From the NCBI RefSeq assembly GCF_030815585.1, contig NZ_JAUSWY010000001.1:4340001-4404000 (forward strand): a DNA stretch of 64,000 nt, given 5' to 3'. The position numbers were made by a program, and so were the translations under genes. Within the stretch, counting starts at the first letter, position 1. The number at the start of each line of letters is the position of its first letter. Below are positions 60,737-64,000 of this stretch, in pieces. A model generated the notes under the pieces. That model did not search any database, had not been told where the DNA came from, and saw nothing but the letters and a program-made list of their open reading frames with translations. This stretch comes from Arthrobacter pascens. GTDB taxonomy: Bacteria; Actinomycetota; Actinomycetes; Actinomycetales; Micrococcaceae.

Positions 60737-61330
60737 CTAGAAGAGGTGGGGGATGGAGGTGTTGAGCGCGAGGACGAAGATTGCGTAGAACGCAATCACG
60801 ACGACGGCACTGACCACCAGCGTGGAGCGCCACGTTTCGCCGCCAAGGAAGCGCATCCAAATGATGCACAGCACCAGGGCCGGCAGCTCGAAGCCGATGA
60901 GCGGCATCAGGGCCACCATGGCGGCGAGGGTCACCAGTCCGGTCAGCGGGGCGGTGGACATGCGGGTGAACTTCTCCGCATCCCGGTTGTGCCGGCCCAG
61001 GATCAGCTGGAAGACGCCGAGGGCAACCATGACCAGGCTGATGACAAACGGCCACAGACCGGGCTGCGGCTTATCAGGTGTGCCCAGCCCCATGGAGACC
61101 GAGAGGATGACGGCACCGATGCCGACGCCCAGGACCACCAGCGACGACGCCGCGTTGGCGAGGGCTCCCGCCGCAGGAGGCTTTTCCTCCTCCCACTGGG
61201 CTGCGAGCTGCTCGGGTGTCAGGTCATCCACTTCGACAGCGGACTCGGCGGGATCGCGGGGGGCGCCGCCGCCGGAGGCAGTGGCGCTGCCTCCGGCGGA
61301 TTCTGCGGGTGTTCCTTTCACAGGAGTCAC
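60737..61330 (-). CDS. tctB: Tripartite tricarboxylate transporter small membrane subunit TctB
   Basis: 197 residues: a Gly/Ala/Glu-rich cytoplasmic N-terminus, then four helices (VVLGVGIGAVILSVSMGLG, GLWPFVISLVMVALGVFQLIL, LVTLAAMVALMPLIGFELPALVLCIIW, LVVSAVVVIAFYAIFVLAL), the TctB layout. GTG 61330 overlaps the tctC stop as GTGA. It is required with TctA to form the membrane part. Confidence 0.88.
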   Translation of the reverse strand: MTPVKGTPAESAGGSATASGGGAPRDPAESAVEVDDLTPEQLAAQWEEEKPPAAGALANAASSLVVLGVGIGAVILSVSMGLGTPDKPQPGLWPFVISLVMVALGVFQLILGRHNRDAEKFTRMSTAPLTGLVTLAAMVALMPLIGFELPALVLCIIWMRFLGGETWRSTLVVSAVVVIAFYAIFVLALNTSIPHLF

Positions 61331-62331
61331 TTATTTCCGCTGAGGCTGATGTCGTACTTCTCCACCAGCTCCTTGTACTTAGCTGCATAGGCCTTCCACT
61401 CGGTGACCACTTCCTCACCGGAGATTTCCTTGGGCGTCAGCATGTTCTTTTTGTTGAACTCCTTATAGGCATCCGACTTGAAGGCGTCCTGGAATGCGGC
61501 AAGCAGCTTGTCCTTGACGTCCTGCGGAGTGCCCTTCGGGGCGGCCACGGCGCGATACTGTGCAACCGGCACGTCGTAGCCGGCTTCCTTCGCGGTCGGC
61601 GTATCCGGCAGGAACGTGTTGCGTTCCTCGGAGAAGACCAGCAGCGGGGCAACCTTTCCGGCCTCGATCTGCGGCATGGCTTCGCCGAGCTGGATGGTGG
61701 CGAGCTCAACCTGGTTGCCAAGGACTGCCGTCAGGGCAGGCTTGCCGCTGTCAAAGGGGATGTCGGTGCCGGTGACATTGGCCTGCTTGAAGAGCACTGT
61801 CTGGGCGAGCTGGCTGCCGGTGCCGACCCCCGTGGTACCGAAGGTGACGGCCCGGCCGGCACCGGTCACATCCTTGAACGTCTTGAATCCTGACCCGAGG
61901 CTGGCCACCAGGACGTAGTCGTCCTGCGACAACCCGGCAATGATGTCCAGGTCATCAATGTTGACGGCTTCATCGGCGCTGACTGCCAAAGGAGTGATGG
62001 TGATCAGGGATGCGTTGAGCAGGACAAGCTCCTGGCCGTCGGCCGGCTTGCCAGCCACCTCTTTGGTTGCCAAGGCGCCGTTGGCGCCGGGCTTGTTCAC
62101 CACCGGCATCGGCTGGCCGAGGGTCTTGGCGGCACCTTCGGCGAGGGCCCGTGCGATCAGGTCGGTGCTGCCGCCGGCAGCCTGGCCCACCGAGAGGTTG
62201 ATAGGACCCGTCGGGTATTTGGCCGCGTCGGCGGTTCCGCCGCCGGCGACGTTGCCGCAGGCCGTCAACGCCAGCAGCGTGACAGCGGAGGCCGCACCGA
62301 GGATGGTGCGGCGTGTGGGGAAGTGCTTCAT
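61327..62331 (-). CDS. tctC: Tripartite tricarboxylate transporter substrate-binding protein TctC
   Basis: 334 residues of the Bug/TctC family: an N-terminal signal with twin arginine TRRTILG and lipobox LTAC (Cys25), so a lipoprotein possibly exported by Tat. PTGPINLSVGQAAGGSTDLIARALAEGAAKTLGQPMPVVNKPGANGALAT is the canonical family opening. It binds an organic acid outside the cell. GAGGAG precedes ATG 62331. The adjacent 5-dehydro-4-deoxyglucarate dehydratase makes an aldarate such as glucarate or galactarate a reasonable substrate. Confidence 0.92.
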   Translation of the reverse strand: MKHFPTRRTILGAASAVTLLALTACGNVAGGGTADAAKYPTGPINLSVGQAAGGSTDLIARALAEGAAKTLGQPMPVVNKPGANGALATKEVAGKPADGQELVLLNASLITITPLAVSADEAVNIDDLDIIAGLSQDDYVLVASLGSGFKTFKDVTGAGRAVTFGTTGVGTGSQLAQTVLFKQANVTGTDIPFDSGKPALTAVLGNQVELATIQLGEAMPQIEAGKVAPLLVFSEERNTFLPDTPTAKEAGYDVPVAQYRAVAAPKGTPQDVKDKLLAAFQDAFKSDAYKEFNKKNMLTPKEISGEEVVTEWKAYAAKYKELVEKYDISLSGNK

Positions 62332-62426
62332 TGGAACTCCTCATAGAAACCCGGGGCGGGGATCCCGGACGGTTGTGTGAACCGAATCACGCCGGTTCAC
62401 CTGTGACGAGTCTAGGGAGCCGCTAT

Positions 62427-62454
62427 GATGCATGTCTAAGCCCCAAAATGCATC
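62427..62454. promoter_or_regulatory. LysR-type operator in the divergent tctC/lysR promoter
   Basis: GATGCAT (62427-62433) and ATGCATC (62448-62454) form perfect 7-bp arms around 14 bases, 22 bases before the LysR start. Size and position fit a LysR recognition site controlling both directions. Confidence 0.6.
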
Positions 62455-62475
62455 GGGTGATACCAGAAAGGCATC

Positions 62476-63363
62476 ATGTTTACTTTTGACCAACTGGCCG
62501 GATTCATTGCCGTGGCGGAAGAACTCCACTTCGGACGGGCAGCGGAAAGACTGAATATGACGCAGCCGCCGCTGAGCCGCCAGATCCAGAAACTGGAGAA
62601 GAGCATCGGCACGGAACTGCTGGAACGCGACAACCGCAAAGTTCAGCTGACTCCGGCCGGGAACGCGTTCCTGGACGAGGCCAAAAGGCTCGTGGCCCTG
62701 GCTAACCGCGCGCCGGTTACCGCACGCAGAATCGCCACCGGACGCTCTGGTGTCCTCCGGGTCGGCTTCACGGCAGCCAGCGGATTCAGCATCCTGGGCC
62801 CACTCCTGGAAGAGATCGCGGCCATTCTCCCGCAGGTGGACATCGACCTCCAGGAACTCGTGACGGGAGAACAGATCCAAGGCCTGCTGACGGGTGAACT
62901 CGACATGGGCCTGGCCCGGCCACCCTTCGACCGGGAAGTCTTTGATTCACATCTGCTGTACCGCGAGTCCATGGTGTTGGCCGTCCCCTCCGGACACCGG
63001 CTCACAGACCTCAGGCGCCCCGTGGAGGACGCCGACCTCCGGGACGAACCGCTCATTATGCACTCGCCCACGAAGGCGGCCTATTTCTACGACCTGGTGG
63101 TCCGCATGCACGACATCCGGCATGGGAATGTTGTCCACACGGTCAGCCAGATCCTCACCATGGTCTCCCTCGTGGCAGCCAGGCGGGGGGTGGCCTTCGT
63201 TCCGCACTCGGCCACACTGCTGGCCATCAAGGGCGTCGACTTCCTGCCGCTGAGCGGCAGCGACAGTGAAGACCCGGTGGAGCTGCATGCCATCTGGAAC
63301 CGCAAGGTGGCCAACCCGGCACTGCGGCGCCTCCTCCAGGACCTCGAGTTCAGAACGGAGTAG
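62476..63363 (+). CDS. LysR family transcriptional regulator
   Basis: 295 residues: N-terminal HTH ([61 protein letters not shown]) and substrate-binding domain ([35 protein letters not shown]). It is divergent from tctCBA-usp and upstream of the dehydratase gene, so it likely activates both in response to the imported acid. Confidence 0.92.
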   Translation: MFTFDQLAGFIAVAEELHFGRAAERLNMTQPPLSRQIQKLEKSIGTELLERDNRKVQLTPAGNAFLDEAKRLVALANRAPVTARRIATGRSGVLRVGFTAASGFSILGPLLEEIAAILPQVDIDLQELVTGEQIQGLLTGELDMGLARPPFDREVFDSHLLYRESMVLAVPSGHRLTDLRRPVEDADLRDEPLIMHSPTKAAYFYDLVVRMHDIRHGNVVHTVSQILTMVSLVAARRGVAFVPHSATLLAIKGVDFLPLSGSDSEDPVELHAIWNRKVANPALRRLLQDLEFRTE

Positions 63364-63511
63364 CGGGGACGTCCGGAGGGCGTGGCGCGGCGATGCGGTT
63401 TGGGTATCAATCAATACGAAAAGGCACTTAGACAGGCATCACGTGGGTTGCCTACTCTGGACACGAACCAACATCCCCGCCGCCAGCGGCATTCACACAG
63501 AGGACAACATT

Positions 63512-64000
63512 GTGGCAAAGTACACCCCGCAGGAACTGGCCGACACCCTCAAGGAAGGCCTGCTATCCTTCCCGGTGACATCGTTCGATGCCGAGCTGCA
63601 GTTCGACGAGGAAAACTACCGCAAACACCTCGCCTGGCAGGCCAGCTTCCCCGTGGCCGGCCTGTTCGCAGCCGGCGGAACAGGCGAAGGGTTCTCCCTC
63701 ACGCCGTCGGAATCCGAGCGCGTGGTCCGCACTGCCGTCGATGAGGTAGGCAACCAGGTGCCGGTGCTGGCATCCGCCGGCGGATCCACTGCCCAAGCCA
63801 TCGAGAACGCCAAGGCGGCCGAAGCGGCCGGCGCTGACGGAATCCTGCTCCTCCCGCCCTACCTGACAGAGGCCGACCAGGGCGGCCTGACGGACCATGT
63901 CAGCGCCATCTGCCGCTCCACTTCGCTGGGCGTCATCATCTACAACCGCGCCAACGCCATCTACAAGGACACCACGGTTGCCACGCTGGCCGACCGCCAC
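63512..64000 (+). CDS. kdgD: 5-dehydro-4-deoxyglucarate dehydratase-like DHDPS-family enzyme (3' end outside window)
   Basis: The first 163 residues of a DHDPS/NAL-fold enzyme: [57 protein letters not shown], with [12 protein letters not shown] and VIIYNRANA. This matches 5-dehydro-4-deoxyglucarate dehydratases that convert the glucarate/galactarate intermediate to alpha-ketoglutarate semialdehyde. The Schiff-base Lys is beyond the window. GTG 63512 has AGGAC upstream. Confidence 0.85.
   Translation, partial: MAKYTPQELADTLKEGLLSFPVTSFDAELQFDEENYRKHLAWQASFPVAGLFAAGGTGEGFSLTPSESERVVRTAVDEVGNQVPVLASAGGSTAQAIENAKAAEAAGADGILLLPPYLTEADQGGLTDHVSAICRSTSLGVIIYNRANAIYKDTTVATLADRH

Noticed and set aside
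1..64000. tRNA/rRNA genes, CRISPR arrays, insertion sequences, phage genes or a replication origin
   Set aside because: No cloverleaf, regularly spaced repeats, transposase/integrase motifs or DnaA-box clusters were noticed on either strand.

Overview
The window is high-GC (mostly G/C third positions), with GTG/TTG starts, 1- and 4-nt gene overlaps, several leaderless-looking promoters and actinobacterial families (DUF5997, AldO, ArsO, a mycothiol-type single-cysteine ArsC). It fits a soil actinobacterium of the Arthrobacter/Pseudarthrobacter group (Micrococcaceae). That assignment comes from gene content only. I saw no tRNA, rRNA, CRISPR array, IS element or prophage.

Positions 1-5060 hold the end of a Gfo/Idh/MocA oxidoreductase, a membrane diguanylate cyclase, a TetR/DUF2306 divergent pair with twin operators, and rsgA preceded by a 26-codon ORF with a perfect Shine-Dalgarno.

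Positions 5077-26456 are an arabinose-polysaccharide utilisation region built from two modules, each with its own LacI repressor and ABC importer. Module 1 (5077-15540) has a secreted 1327-residue multidomain hydrolase, a GH127 beta-L-arabinofuranosidase, two permeases, a binding lipoprotein and LacI-1. Module 2 (15645-26456) has LacI-2, a GH43 lipoprotein, GH51 arabinofuranosidase, a DUF624 protein, a cytoplasmic GH43, two permeases, a binding lipoprotein and a secreted GH43. Neither module encodes an ATPase, so a shared MsiK-type ATPase elsewhere is implied. A 14-bp palindrome (TTRCAACGTTGYAA) occurs in front of LacI-2, GH51 and both divergent genes at 24.7-25.0 kb, and in degenerate form before the GH27 gene at 44.7 kb. 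I infer that it is the LacI-2 operator.

Positions 26534-30494 are accessory genes (hydrolase, VOC proteins, AraC regulator, APH-like kinase) with gene debris. Positions 30646-37219 form an arsenic-resistance island: ArsR and a GNAT resembling ArsN; an aquaporin divergent from an ArsR-ArsC fusion; and an operon of thioredoxin-type ArsC, thioredoxin reductase, a 19-residue six-cysteine peptide, ArsO, a single-cysteine CX5K ArsC and a UspA protein. No ArsB or Acr3 pump is present. The Cys-rich peptide ORF is followed by two mutually exclusive RNA pairings, which suggests a previously undescribed attenuator.

Positions 37346-46455 hold a lipoprotein with a C39-like domain, an MBL protein, a NarL-type two-component system, two frameshifted genes, a GH27 enzyme and an alditol oxidase (AldO). 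Positions 46592-50825 are a 5-oxoprolinase operon (PxpA, PxpB-PxpC fusion, biotin carboxylase-BCCP). Positions 51036-58564 contain regulators and small hypotheticals, two more decayed genes, and a flavin amine oxidase/TetR pair with a 21-bp palindrome. Positions 58798-64000 hold a tripartite tricarboxylate transporter operon (tctCBA plus a UspA gene), a divergent LysR, and the start of a 5-dehydro-4-deoxyglucarate dehydratase, which suggests sugar-acid uptake and catabolism.
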